Shown: one piece after another, positions 50,901 to 63,280 of the stretch
How positions within the stretch are numbered: position 1 is the stretch's first letter
Layout of the letters: every line of letters begins with the position of its first letter
DNA from: Branchiostoma lanceolatum
Lineage: Eukaryota > Chordata > Leptocardii > Amphioxiformes > Branchiostomatidae
DNA: 64,000 nucleotides
NCBI RefSeq assembly: GCF_035083965.1
Contig: NC_089727.1
Location: 1,803,501 to 1,867,500 of the forward strand
Direction of reading: 5' to 3'
Translations under genes and position numbers: made by a program
The notes under the pieces: model-generated
Seen by the model: only the letters and a program-made list of their open reading frames with translations
What the model was told of the DNA's origin: nothing
Database searches by the model: none

Positions 50901-53900
50901 GTTGATGACTTTGAGATGTACGTAGTGGGTGAGGTGGCGGAAGTACTGCTTGTTTTCATCAGTATCGCAACCTTCGTCCAACAAGATGGCGAACTCCAGG
51001 TCAGAGTACGGAGTGACGGTTTCTGTTGCCTGTGAACCCAAACCGATGACTGCATACGTACAGGGAGCAGGGCCCAACACTTCCATACATTCATCAACAA
51101 GAGTACCAACAAACTCTTTTCTACTCTGAGCTATTTCTACAAATAGATCTTTGATGGCGTCTGCTCTGTGCGCCTCTACGGTCGTCATCGCACGGTGATC
51201 TTCCCGATGTGCTTGGAGGTTTAACTGTTGGTCAATCGACTCCAGTCTTTGCCTAACCTTTTCTCGCATGTTCTGTATCGCTTCCTTATGCCCCCTGTCG
51301 ACGTCACTCAGACTGGGCCTACGGTCGGTGTGCACTACATGCTGGAGGAAGGATGCTTCCGTGTCTTTCAGTTTCTCATTTATATCACGTTCAAGGGTCG
51401 CATCGTCTGTCCTGACCAGTGCCCCGTTGTACAGAGCCGCAGCTTGGCTAAAGAATTTTCCGTCTCCTGTGTTCTTACCCTTCGCTACGTGGACGTCACC
51501 CAACCGACATAGACACGAAACCTCTTTTGCCATCTCCTCTTGGTTTCCTGAAAAAATGTAAACTGTGAATCTTGGGCTCAGCATCAGTGTACTTGTCAAG
51601 AACGCGGATTCGATATGAGTTGTCCCTTTATCATTGTTGTCCATGCCATTGATTTCAACTTCTACATTGACAAATGACGGCGTCATTACTAGGAAGCTAA
51701 GAAAAATGATGATGAACTAGTGGCCAAACTTTCTCATCGTTACCTGCTGTTGATGCACACACCTTGATATCAATTTAAACCTTGGTGATGCAAGCTTCCC
51801 TATGTCTGTCATGATCATTATCATTGTGTATATATCACTGACATTACTCATAACTAGTCATAGCTATCCAAAAGAACGCAGAACGACCTTACCGTGAACA
51901 ATTCTGAGTGCTGAGGCGACGTTCTGTTCTGCTGACTGCAGAGACCCGTTCCTCAGGGCACTGACTCCGGCTTCATATTGGTCTTCGTAAGAGCTGGAGT
52001 GATTAAGGATTTATAATCTTAGTTTGATTTCAATTAAGTTGGTCTCTCTTATCTTGTGATAGGTACGTTAAGAACACGGTGTGTACTTTCTTGTTTGTGT
52101 TCCCGGAGACGAGGGCCAAGGTCGATTATGGGCCCCATGGTGTGTGATCTTGGTACTGCAGCAGAACTTTTTTTTGTTCTGGACAAGCTATGGTCATGAT
52201 TTGGTAGACAGCTCTAATGCTCGGGAAGAAGAGACATGAATTTGGACCCCCTATCAGCTTGTTTTGAAAATACAGGGGCGCTATTGTTGAAAGATCCAAA
52301 AGAGAATAACTTAAGAAAGGAATAACGGGTTTTCATTCTTTCGGGCTCTTGTTTAGCTTAGACAAAGATGTACACAATGAAATGCACATTATGCGAATAA
52401 AGACTCAATTTGCATAATTATTGTGGAAATTTTATAATTCCAGTGTTTTTCATGATAGGACTTTAACACATGTAAGATATGCAAGTCATGGTAGGTGGAA
52501 CATTGATAGATACTAATTATGCAAATATGGGCCTGATTTTCATGATTTATGCAAAAGTGCTATAAGTGGCGGAGAGTACATGTAGTAATGCCATACCTGT
52601 GACATGTGTAAGCTAGTTGAATGTGTACAAATACATGCATATACTATGTAAATGTGGAAGTCATTTGCATGATTAGAATATTTCATAGAGGTATGAGGGC
52701 TCCGAACTCTTGTAGTTCCTGTGTTGAGTAGTAGAGCAGCACCCTGTCAGACCCTGCACTAGCCCTATAGATCAAACCAGTAAAACCCGCCATCCGGCCA
52801 CAGTATGAGTATCTACAAGAGGACCGAGAAACGTAACAGGCACCTACCTTTCTGCACTGTGTATATTCGACTCACTTTGGACCAGCTCTTCTTCACCATC
52901 GCTGTCGATGTTGTCGCTGGGATATTTGTACTGGATCTCAATTACTTTGCCTTCGTACATTTTGTGTTTTCCCTACAGTATAGGAAGTTGGGATGGAATA
53001 GTAAACAGCTGTACTCACAACAAACAGATTTCACAGGATGAAATACGGAACGTTCTACTGCAGTGCCAACATTGTTCCTTACTACAATAGTCAGTTCCTG
53101 ATTCTTGAAAAAGACAAATAAAGTCGAAACCGGTTGAATACCAGTCTCTTCGCTGTCATTTTCCCAAGAACTACAAATGATAAAATAGTCAGTTCCAGTG
53201 AGGACATGATATAAGGTATGCAAAGTACCATTGTTTCATCCAAAAGGTTATACTCGCACACAATACTTGTAATGACTAATTTATACCTCTAATTACATAC
53301 GCGAAGTATATATTTGGCCTCCGTCAGTCAATATTTACCATTGTGAGTGAATACGTATGTCGTCATGGTTGGTCAACATTGAAAGGGTACGAGAAGTGCA
53401 CACAAGGTGACGACCATGAAGCACACGGAAAGCTTACCTTAATTTCCTCCTTCCTGAGTCTTGCCGTGTACCTGACCCGGTGCTGGAGAGCAGCCCTGTT
53501 GGCTTCGTCCTGACACCGCGCGAGGCCGGCGGAGTACAGAGAAGACGCCCTGTTCAAATCCGCCATGTCCCTCCCCACTCCACCCCGCCTCAGGCACGCG
53601 TCACCCAGGCCCTTCAGCGCCTCCACTTCCGCCAACACGTCTGACGCCGTAACGCTTTCTACCAGCAAGTTCACATAGCCGGCTGGTAACGATTCTTCTG
53701 TGAGGCCTGCTACTCTTTCTTGAACTGTCTCGGCAATCTTTAAGCGATCCGACGGCGACAAGTTTAGATCTGAACGGTGTTCCTGTTCCTGATTCACTTC
53801 CCTGTTCGGCTTGTTCCTGTTGTCATGTTGGTTTGCGGCTGATTTCTTGTCGATGAACGCTCGTGCATATTCTACGCGATGTAGTAGGGTCTGCACTTCC

Positions 53901-54178
53901 CCGATGTGAGCACACCTGGCCAGTGCGACGCTGTACAAGGAGTGGGCCTTGCCGAACTCCGCCAAGACGCCGCCGATTCTTCCCTTTTCTAAGAACACGT
54001 CACCGAGACTCTTAAGGGCTTCAACCTCGATCATGAGGTCCTCTTCCGCCATAGCTCTCTTAAGTTCTCGCACGTAATCTGTCTGCACAGAGGTAAGTTC
54101 TTCGAGACCGGACACCTCAAACCTCCCATCTATATGGTAAAGCCGCTCTGTCGCTCGCACGATGTCAGAACTGGACAT
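47979..54178 (-). CDS. T1: nucleotidyltransferase (GlnD/DUF294-like) plus TPR protein
   Basis: Four coding exons on the minus strand: 54178-53438, 52972-52848, 51993-51893 and 51547-47979. All junctions are GT-AG and the lengths (741, 125, 101, 3569) sum to 1511 codons plus stop. The start (MSSSDIVRATERL) is chosen because it matches T2. Exon 1 has two TPR-like repeats (LGDVFLEKG..LYSVALARC and LGDACLRRG..LYSAGLARC); exon 2 is acidic (SDGEEELVQSE); exon 4 starts with a third such repeat, then a nucleotidyltransferase motif GSQATETVTPYSDLE (helix turn GS, then D-x-E carboxylates, as in GlnD-type uridylyltransferases) and GFAFDGSMPWASKTP, and ends in about 14 TPRs of 42 residues (kinesin-light-chain type). 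It has no signal peptide or membrane segment. Probable intracellular signalling or sensor protein; substrate unknown. Confidence 0.85.
52080..52715. mobile_element. Family E1 related element in T1 intron
   Basis: Blocks such as AAGGTCGATTATGGGCCCCAT and TTGGTACTGCAGCAGAACTT match 8698-8750, and the right end (TTCATAGAGGTATGAGGG then CTCTTGT) matches that of 8528-9352. The left part is truncated. Lies in the intron between T1 exons 2 and 3. Confidence 0.65.
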
Positions 54179-54500
54179 TTTCAGCACTGCTTTCGTCACC
54201 AGCAAGCCTTGAATACAAGCTCAAATAGTAATGGCGTCGGTGGAAACCGGAAGTGACGTTTCATTGTTTGTCTCCGCAATGTGTGCAATATGCCCTTGAC
54301 CTTTCGCTGTATCTGTTACATTGTCGCTAGTGCGCATGTCAAAACACTGTTTTAGCTACAATTTCCGTTCATGAAGTTTATAAAACGCATTCTAAGCTAT
54401 CAGTGTACAAATATAGATATTTACAAATATCGGCTGATATTTTGATATTGAAAGATTTGATGTATTTATCATTTTCGTAATCCTAACTTTCCGAAGGCTG
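54179..54500 (-). promoter_or_regulatory. T1 upstream region (inverted copy of T2 upstream)
   Basis: On the minus strand the order is GATTACGAAAATGATA, CAGCCGATATTTG, GTACACTGATAGC, AGCGAAAGGTCAAGG and ACTTCCGGTTTCCACCG. The same ordered blocks occur on the plus strand at 55905-56120 before T2. The TTCCGG core is an ETS-type site by consensus. About 55 bp separates the TTCCGG block from the start codon. Confidence 0.6.
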
Positions 54501-54542
54501 AACGCTGTGAATATGCGCCCTCCTACATAGCTATGCTTAGGC

Positions 54543-54747
54543 TTACTGTAAATGCAGAGATGTTCGCGGTGGGTTTTTTCGCGGCGACCGTTTCACCGCG
54601 AACTTAAAACCACCGCGAACATTTTTGTCCAATACTGTAGTAGCATGTAACTATAGCGCTGCCGCAAACTTAAAACCACCGCGAACACTCCATTTTCCCC
54701 TTAGCGCGAAAGAAAAAAACACGCGAACTTAAATGCATTTACAGTAA
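54543..54747. mobile_element. MITE, 205 bp
   Basis: The ends TTACTGTAAATGCA and TGCATTTACAGTAA are inverted copies; the inside repeats CCGCGAAC and AACTTAAAACCACCGCGAAC motifs. Non-coding. Confidence 0.8.
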
Positions 54748-55400
54748 TAAGACTAAGGTCCTTCCGCCCCTTTTACTATTAGAGCATTAGGAAGTTATGC
54801 AGACTGGTTTACGTCGCAGTCAAAACAGAACAAAAGTTCCCAACTCTAGATCCAACTCAGGGTCACTGACCCCTTACACTGACAGCGATCCCCGAGCGAC
54901 CGTTGAGCGACCTAAGTTGGATTTGTGAGAGCCTTGGTTTTATAATAAGCATATGATGCACGAGGTAAAAGTATAATTCAAAATACAACAAAACACACAA
55001 AACATTTTAAAAGTACTTTATCTATGAATTCGTTGAACTACTTGTCAAATCTCTGGTGGCCCGGCGATCGTAGCCAGTAGTGGAAATGGGGCATGAGTAC
55101 TACCGCACGGTACTGGACGCACAATGAAGGTAGTGGGCGGGCTTTCCCCGACATCAAGCGGACATATAGTGCGTTACTTTACACAATATCTCCCGTTCTT
55201 CTTTCGAGAATATCCGACTGAAGAGCCGTTTGTAGCTAAAACTTGGTAAAGACACAACCATACCCCCCCCCCCCCCCCCCCGTTTGCTGATCAGGGTATC
55301 GATAGATGACGTGTGGTATTGCCGAGAGGTGTTTGTGTTTGCCTTAGTCGTGTTATCATTCACTATCAGGTGTCTCAAAAGTGCAACTAGAATGGCACAG
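54748..55400. other. Gene-free part of the T1-T2 spacer
   Basis: No gene. Contains a C20 run at about 55262-55281. Confidence 0.5.
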
Positions 55401-55850
55401 TATCTCACTCCATCTCCCTGCTCACGCAAAAATGGACTGTTCCAAAACTGAAAAGTCACCCCCTGCCCTGTGGGAGAATAAACTCTTCCGACTGAATCCT
55501 CACTTAAAATGGACCAGTTCAAAAACACCTCCACTCAAAAAATGAAATTTTGCATAATCGCCCCAGTCCAAAATTGAATGCTAAAGATTCATCCCCTGTG
55601 CGAGAGTGGACTCTTCCAGTGACGCCCTCATGTTAAATGGATAAGTTCTAAAACACTTCCCCTCAAGTAATGGACTTTTGCATGATCAACCCAGTTCAAA
55701 ACTGTATTTTTTTTTATATTGCCCCCCCCCTGTGCAAAATGGACTTTTCCAGTGCCCTACCCATGTAAAGTACATTAGTCCAAAAACACTTCCACTCACA
55801 AAATTGACTTTTGCATAATCACCGAAGTCCACAAGTTAATTTAGTATGCC
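55400..55850. repeat. Degenerate tandem repeat of about 135 bp, 3-4 units
   Basis: Units recur at about 55514, 55651 and 55783, each with AAACACYTCCNCTCA, then GACTTTTGCATAATC and CCAGTCCAAAA. Diverged; non-coding. Confidence 0.7.
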
Positions 55851-55904
55851 TATTATAAAGCATAGCTGCGTATGATGGTGCATATTCACAGGATCCAGGA
55901 AACC

Positions 55905-56130
55905 TACGATTACGAAAAAGATATATAGTGGATTTTGTACCATCAAATATCATCCGATATTGGTAGATATCTGTACACTGATACGTCTAGAATGCGATCT
56001 TCGAACCTCTTGAACTACGATATTGGCTAGAACCTTTGACATGCTCGCTCACGTCACGGAAACATGTACAGCGAAAGGTCAAAGGTGCATTGTACGTACT
56101 TCCGGTTTCCACCGCACCGAGGTCATCACA
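55905..56130 (+). promoter_or_regulatory. T2 upstream region (inverted copy of T1 upstream)
   Basis: Shares with T1 the ordered blocks GATTACGAAAAAGATA, CATCCGATATTGG, GTACACTGATACG, AGCGAAAGGTCAAAGG and ACTTCCGGTTTCCACCG. The T2 copy holds a DR1-like AGGTCAAAGGTGC (about 56079-56091). About 0.5 kb of other DNA, including repeat R1 copy 4, now lies between this module and the T2 start. Confidence 0.6.
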
Positions 56131-56157
56131 CTGAGCTTGTAGTCATGGTAGCAGACT

Positions 56158-56305
56158 ACAGTTTCCGGCCTATGGGGGTTTCTACAGTTAAGGACCACAA
56201 AGTGACCCACATCGACGTGGATAAAATAATAGTAGGGTACCCTACAAAATCACCTACCCGACAAACGAATATGTTGAAGTCGAGGGTACAATCTACAAAA
56301 TAACT
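56158..56305. repeat. Interspersed repeat R1, copy 4
   Basis: Same block as 45756-45900 (GGGTTTCTACAGTTAAGGACC then CATCGACGTGGATAA). It was inserted between the T2 promoter module and the start, because T1 lacks it. Confidence 0.6.
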
Positions 56306-56682
56306 GAAAACAACAAAAATGATGTTTTTTAACAATTCGACGGCCACTTTGATATGGGGTCATGCGGGGTCATACGGAACTGCAGCCGACTCACCCCGAC
56401 AGGCAGCTGTACATGTAAAGGTCACGCGCATTCATACGCCGAATGGGAGAACTTCACAGTCCCATTCGTACGATCTAAAAGCCCACTTATTATACTACCA
56501 TACAGTAAAGTTCGTGCCTCGCAGGCATTCACGTCAACGTTTTTACATACGGTTCAAGAGTTAGGGCGCACTACTTTTTTACCGCTACGTCACAGACTCG
56601 GTGAAATACTGTGTGCTGCTACCTCAACGTTTGCTGGCGACAGTATCCAATTTGCATATACAACGGGGACGTAGTGGCGAAA

Positions 56683-59600
56683 ATGTCCAGTTTTGACATC
56701 GCACGGGCTGCAGGGAGGCTTCTTCACATAGACGCGAGGCTGGAGGGGTCCGGTCTCGAAGACCTTGCCTCTGTGCAGACAGATTACGCCCGAGAACTAC
56801 ACAGAGCTATGGCGGAAGCGGACCTCTTGATCGAGGTTGAAGCCCTTAAGAGTCTCGGTGACGTGTTCTTAGAAAAGGGAAGAATCGGCGGCGTCTTGGC
56901 GGAGTTTGGCAAGGCCCACTCCTTGTACAGCGTCGCACTGGCCAGGTGTACTCACATCGGGGAAGTGCAGACCCTACTACATCGCGTTAAGTACGCAAGA
57001 TCATTCATCGACAAGAAATCACCCCCGAACGAAGATAACGGTAGGCGTGAGCCGAATGGGGATGTGACTCAGGAACAAAGTTCAGATCTAAAAGTGTTGA
57101 CTTCGGATCGCTTAAAGATTGCCGAGACAGTTCAAAAAAGACTAGCAGGCCTCACAGAAGAATCGTTACCAGCCGGCTATGTGAACTTGTTGGTGGAAAG
57201 CGTTGTGGCGTCGGACGTGTTAGCGGAAGTGGAGGCGCTGAAGGGCCTGGGTGACGCGTGCCTGAGACGGGGCCTTGTGAGCAGGGACATGGCGGATTTC
57301 ACCCGGGCGTCTGCCCTGTACTCCGCCGGCCTCGCGCGGTATCAGGACCCAGACAACAGGGACGCTCTCCGACACCGGGTCAGGTATACGGCAAGACTCA
57401 GGAAGGAGGAAATTAAGGTAAGCCATCATCTATCTGGACATTTTGGAAGGACTTATTGAAGTTGAGCACGTAACCGGAAGAAGACGAAGAAGAAGAGGAA
57501 GACAATGCGGTGGCTATCTAGACAGAACAGCGCATTGGCACACTCCTGTACAGAGTTCTTGAAACTTTAAATATATGACAAGTGTGTACTGCTCGATATA
57601 ATCCATTAACCACTGGGTAAGGTACGAGATCCCTTCCTTTGTACTCATTTTGTGGACACAATTAGATCGATAAATCAGTAAGAAAGCCCTATCAATAAAC
57701 CACTGAACTGTACTCTGTATACAATGCGTCACTTATAAGTTCTATCACGCCCTGTGCCCGACTCTTATCTCGCCGGCCAGGTTATATAAATCTATATTGC
57801 TTATCTCTTTACTCATATTGCTTATTGGGCACTGGGCAAACACGTCACTCAACTCTGTATGCTCGTGACGTTAACGCAAGTCACGATGACTCAATGATGG
57901 ACAAATTCCCACGCTGGCGTCGTAGCCAGATAAATGGTTAATGCTGACGTTGACGATGGTGGTGGCGCACAGTGAAATAATAGGGTGCGTTACCAACAAA
58001 CAACTTGTGTTGGCGCAGTGTATCTATAATGAACATTCGGTGGCACTGTTTGCATACCGAGCCAATAAGAATAACTAACCCGTTCTAATTGATCCAGGGA
58101 AAATACGCAAAGTGCAGAAACCAAGCAACAAAAGTCCAGTTCAAACACGCAAGCGACAACAGCAACAGCGACGAAGAAGAGTTGGTCCAAAGTGATCCGA
58201 ATGATCGCCCCGAAAGGTAGATGACTATCCATGTCCATGTTTAATTCTTAAAAGAACAGAAATTTGAATCCTTACTTGATTCAGATTTTATTCCACCCAA
58301 GACGTGAATATCCATTTGTCCGAAACGAGAGAGGAAAATGTATCACGGTAATTTTCAATGGCATTCTAGTTTGTCCATTTGAAACACTATAAGCTCCTCA
58401 GTACCAATCAAGAACTACATTCTTACAAGATCTTTGTAAAATGTTTCAGCTCCTACGAAGACCAGTATGAAGCCGGAGTCGGTGCCCTGAGGAGCGGGTC
58501 TCTGGACTCCGCAGAACGGAACTTCACCTCAGCACTCAGAACTGTTCACGGTAAGGACATTCACAGACGGTGAGAGGGATATTATATGACACAAATGCCC
58601 ACCATTGATAACCACATTATCATATTATGAATCAATTTCCTATGATATTACTGATAGTAATATTACATATATCTACACAGTAGCTCATTTCTGTTTCCAC
58701 CTTTGCTTATTGTTTTGGACCCGTGGTTTATAGTTATTTTCCTGTACTTTGTTTTTCTCTTGTTTTGAATTATGTGTTGTTCATTTTGTGAAATGCAATT
58801 TTTAAAAAATAGAAAAAAAATATTACTGATAGTCAACAACATGACAGCAGACAACAATTAGCTGTCCACCAGAATGAGACATTAGAAAGTAACTCCCCCT
58901 TTGGGAATGTTTTCAGGCAATGAGGGGGCATTGAAAAAGGAGGCTTCATGCCTGTGCAGGTTGGGTGATGTCTACGTAGCGAAGGGTAAGAACACAGGAG
59001 AGGGAAAATGCTTCACCCAAGCTGCGGCTCTGTACAACGGCGCACTGGTCAGGACAGACGATGCGACGGTCAAACGTGAATTAAGTGGGAAACTGAAAGA
59101 CACGGAAGCATCATCCCTCCAGCATGTAGTGCACACCGACAATAGACCCAGTCTAAGTGATGTCGACAGGGGGCATAAGGAAGTGATACAGAACACGCGG
59201 GAAAATGTTAAACAAAGACTGGAGTCGATTGACCAACAGTTTAACCTCCAGGCACATCGGGAAGATCATCGTGCAATGATGACCGTAGAAGCTCACAGAG
59301 CAGACGCCATCAAAGACTTGTTTGTAGAAATAGCTCAGAGTAGAAAAGAGTTTGTAGCTGTCCTTGTTGACGAATGTATGGAAGTGTTGGGCCCTGCTCC
59401 CTGTAAGTACGCATTCATAGGTTTGGGTTCACAGGCAACAGAAACCGTCACTCCGTACTCTGACCTGGAATTCGCCATCTTGTTGGACGAAGGTTGCGAT
59501 ACCAATGATAACAAGCAGTACTTCCGCCACCTCACCCACTACGTACATCTCAAAGTCATCAACCTCGGAGAAACCATCATCCCGGCGATGGCCATCAAAT

Positions 59601-62500
59601 CCCTCAATGATTTCGAGTCGGACAATCCTGCGGACAACTGGTTCTATGACTCGGCGACTCCTCGCGGGTTTGCCTTTGACGGCTCCATGCCGTGGGCCAG
59701 TAAAACCCCACTAGGCAGAGACAAGACCAAGGCGAAGCCAGCACTCGAGCTGATTCGCAGCCCGAGTAGCATGGCCGAACTGCAGCAGGAGAACATCGCC
59801 GTGTCCGAGGGGTACCACATGTCGGACATACTACGGAACGTGTGCTGCCTAACAGGCGATGATGGTCTTGTAGAAGAGTACATGAAGATTGTGAATGAAA
59901 CATTGGCAAACACTAGAAGGCGTGAAGGTAGCGTTGGTGTTCTCCATGCTGGAGAGACGCTGGCTAAAGACATTGAGCGCTACGGCAAGCAAGGACTGAC
60001 GGCAAAGCTTCTCGATGTCAAGAAGGACATCTACAGGTTCCCTACGATCTCCATGGACAGTCTGTGCATTCTCTGTGGGCTAAAACCGGGAAGCGTTTGG
60101 AAAGTCATATCAGACATGGAAGAGTCAAACGTACTGACCAGAGAAAACGCCGATCATCTGAAAGTGTTAGTCAGCATATCGGCAGAACTCCGGCTGAGAA
60201 CGTATCTGGCCAATGGGAAACAATGGGAAACCATGTCCGCTCTGCCTCCAATAGCAACGGATGGACAGACAGCTGACCATGATACAGCGGTCAAGTCAAT
60301 GTTCTACCTACATGACGATGATATGCTGTTCAGATATCATTACAGAGCGATTCCACTGGCGAAGTTGCTGTCAAGTGTTTCAGCGGAACAAATATCTGAG
60401 CCACAGACATTACTGCAATCAAAGACCCTCTTTGACGATAGTTCTGAAGTCAAAGCGCATATCTGCAACCGTTTATTGAAAATCAGAGAAGAGATTGGCC
60501 ATCTCGAAGGCGCCGTAACATCTTTACTTAACTCTGCCGAGTCTGTCAAGGAGGCAGACGTTTTAGATTATTTGGACGTAAAAAGCATCTCAGACGGAAA
60601 GTTAGCCGGCTTGCTTGACAAGATAGGCACGGCATGGGAGAAGCTTGGTGACAGACAGAAATCCTTTGCATGTTTTGAACAAGCGCTGAGGATTACGAAA
60701 GCACAATATGGACGAGACAGTGCCCATCCCAAAATTGCTGATTCACTTACAAAATTGGGTCTCGCGTGGCTCCAACTGAGTGAAACTAGAGATGCCATTG
60801 AATGCTTTGAGATGGCCCACAAGATGAGAACGGACATTTATGGACGCGATGCTGTTCATCCTGAAATCGCTTCCTCTGTCAGGTCCCTCATGGGAGCTTG
60901 GAAAGAAATGGGAGACTTTCGAAAAGCAGCGGATCTCTGTGAGCAAGTGTTCCGTATGGCGAAGGTTTTACATAAGGATGAGCCACTGCACGTAGATGTT
61001 GCGGTTTGCATGATTGAGATGGGAGCATGCTATTCGGATCTTGGTAATTTCCGTAAAGCGAGCAAGTATAGCAAAGAAGCGTTAAAAATGATGGCGGCCA
61101 TATATGGCTACAATACTGCACACCCATATATTGCATTGGCCTTTAAACAAGTGGGAGGGACCTTGATGAATTTGGGGGATTACAGGGAAGGGATATACTA
61201 TTTTGAACAGGCTCTGAAGACATGGAAAATCATCCTTGGTCAGCAGACAAATCATGCTAATATCGCCGATGCCCTTTCGGCCTTGGGTGTGGCATGGGAA
61301 AGTACGGGCGACTTCACAGTTTCGCGCTGTTATCACCAGCAAGCCTTAGAAATGAGAAGATCCATATTTGGTGCGGACTCGATACATTTCGACATTGGGA
61401 GATCAGTGAGCAACATCGGACGGACACTTACCAACGAGGGTAAGCACAGAGAGGCGTTGAAATGTTACGAGGAAGCTTTAACTATCTTTAAGAGTGTCCA
61501 TGGGGAAAACTCAAATCACCCCCAACTTGCCCTTTACCTGAATAATATCGGAGAGGCTCTTTGCGAACTTAAGAGCTATGGAAGGGCCAAAGAAAGCTTT
61601 GAAAGAGCACTTGTCGTCTTTAAAACCGTATTTGGAGACAACACAAACAATCCAGACATCGCCATGACGCTGAACAATTTGGGTATAGTGTGGCGATTCT
61701 TGGGAAACAATCGGAAGTCAATAATGTATTACAAACAGTCGTTGAAAATCAAGGAATCCGTGTTTGGACACGCAGTTCAAAATCGTAGAATCGCCATAAC
61801 GTATTGCAACCTGGCAGTAGCACACAATGAACTTGGCGAATACAAGACGGCGATTGCATACAATGAACGGGGATTGGACATATGGAGAACCACATACGGA
61901 TCGGACAGTCCGTTTATCATAAAGACGCTGACAAATATCGCGGCCGAATGGGAGAAATTGGGAGAACCACAAAAGGCAATCAAGCAAAACGAGAAGGCTT
62001 TGGAAATGTGCGAAACGGTGTTCGGGCCTGGCAAAGAGCATCCCATGGTTGTAAACATACTGGGCAACTTAGCCGCCACTTGGAACAAGCTAGGTGACTA
62101 CGAGAAGACCATTCAGTATCTAGAACAATCGCTGAAGACGAACCTAAGGTTGTCTGGTGATCAGGCAACTCCGCCAGTAGCTACCTGTCAAGACAAGATA
62201 GCAATGATTTGGCTGAAACGCGGAGAGTATTCAAAGGCAGTGAAAACTCTTGAGAATGCTTTGGAAAGCTGGACTAGTGTCCATGGGGGCAGACCACACG
62301 CCCAGATCGCTACGACACTAGCCAGACTTGGCACGTGTTGGGAGGAGCTGAATGACAGCAGGCAAGCCGCACGCTTCTACGGAAAGGCACTGGACATGTA
62401 TAGAGCCATATATGGGAAGAACTCGTTGTATCCTGCTATTGCTTCCTTACAGTTTTGTTTAATGAGGATAGGAGTTCCTTCTTCTCCGAGAAAGTTGTAG
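56683..62500 (+). CDS. T2: nucleotidyltransferase (GlnD/DUF294-like) plus TPR protein
   Basis: Four coding exons: 56683-57417, 58098-58216, 58450-58550 and 58917-62500, all GT-AG. The lengths (735, 119, 101, 3584) sum to 1512 codons plus stop, a strong check of the model. Start MSSFDIARAAGRL; an upstream in-frame ATG at 56611 is not conserved in T1. Domains: two TPR-like repeats (about residues 45-245), acidic linker (SNSDEEELVQSD, about 266-277), third repeat (about 325-375), nucleotidyltransferase motif GSQATETVTPYSDLE (about 489-503) followed by GFAFDGSMPWASKTP (about 557), then about 14 TPRs (889-1480) with G-D-x-x-K-A and HP-x-IA signatures. The first ~750 residues are close to T1, the TPR half diverged. 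Divergent neighbour of T1. Function unknown; nucleotide transfer is inferred from the fold motif only. Confidence 0.87.
57418..58097. other. First intron of T2
   Basis: Nothing coding is seen; a 0.7-kb intron bounded by donor GTAAGCC and acceptor GATCCAG. Confidence 0.75.
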
Positions 62501-63190
62501 ACAGTTGACTTATCGTCATAAAGTAAAGTAGAGATCCTTTCTCAGATATGACAGGGGTGCGTTGCCCAAGAACAGGCTAGATGAAGCCCACTTTATTACC
62601 TCCATGGAAAATGGGGGTATTGTTTTGTTGTAGATTGTACTTCACATAGTAATGATAGAAATGTTTTACTAGACTAGTACTCATAATTAATTTTTCTTCT
62701 GCATTTTATATTTTGACTATATCTTATTATGTTAAACAACGCAATTTATATCTACATTTTTTAACATCACAAAGAGACGGGAAGAAGCTGAACCTATGTA
62801 TTAGCTAGAGTAGCTGTAGAATCTATGTGTCAGATTTATATTATAAGTCCTGTCCTTTTTTCTTTACTACTACTGTATCTACATGCCTGATACAGCCCTG
62901 ATAGGGCTAAACGAGAGTACATATAGTTGCCACCTTTGTAAGTGATACCAGGCTATCACACTAGTGTTACTATGTACACTTCATGAATACAGTTAAAGTT
63001 AAAGCGGTCCCATGCATCGAAGATGCGAAGGGGGGCGCCCATCTCCCTTTCGTAGCCCTTGGGCCACACAAGTGCAAGTCACTACAGCAGGGGGCTGGTC
63101 CACTGGTAGTGATGTGTGTTTAACTTCCATACTATTTCCCAAATGCTGAGTGCTAAGCAGAGAAAGAAGTATGTACCATTTTTAGAGTCT
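62501..63190. other. 3' flank of T2
   Basis: No gene. 62600-62640 (CCTCCATGGAAAATGGGGGT) resembles the left end of family E1. 63001-63130 (GAAGATGCGAAGGGGGGCGC) looks like a dispersed repeat. Confidence 0.45.
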
Positions 63191-63280
63191 TTGGTATGAC
63201 CCGGGGGGGGGGGTCGAACTCACGACCTACCGTATGCAAGACGAGCAATCTACCAATTAGGCCATTGCACCGGTTTTTGA
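63190..63280 (-). pseudogene. tRNA-like sequence, Ala(TGC)-like loop
   Basis: On the minus strand: A-box-like TGGCCTAATTGG, loop CTTGCAT (anticodon TGC), B-box-like GAGTTCGACCC and a C run. The acceptor arms do not pair, so it is more likely a tRNA-derived repeat than a working gene. Confidence 0.45.

Noticed and set aside
50491-51561. Plus-strand frames opposite T1 and minus-strand frames opposite T2
   Set aside because: Shadows of the conserved nucleotidyltransferase exon, mirrored in both genes.
56611-56682. Upstream in-frame ATG of T2 as start
   Set aside because: The extra 24 residues have no counterpart in T1; MSS is conserved in both.
47979-62500. T1 and T2 as plain kinesin light chains or nephrocystin-3
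   Set aside because: TPRs are of that type, but there is no N-terminal heptad coil, and a nucleotidyltransferase motif precedes the TPRs.
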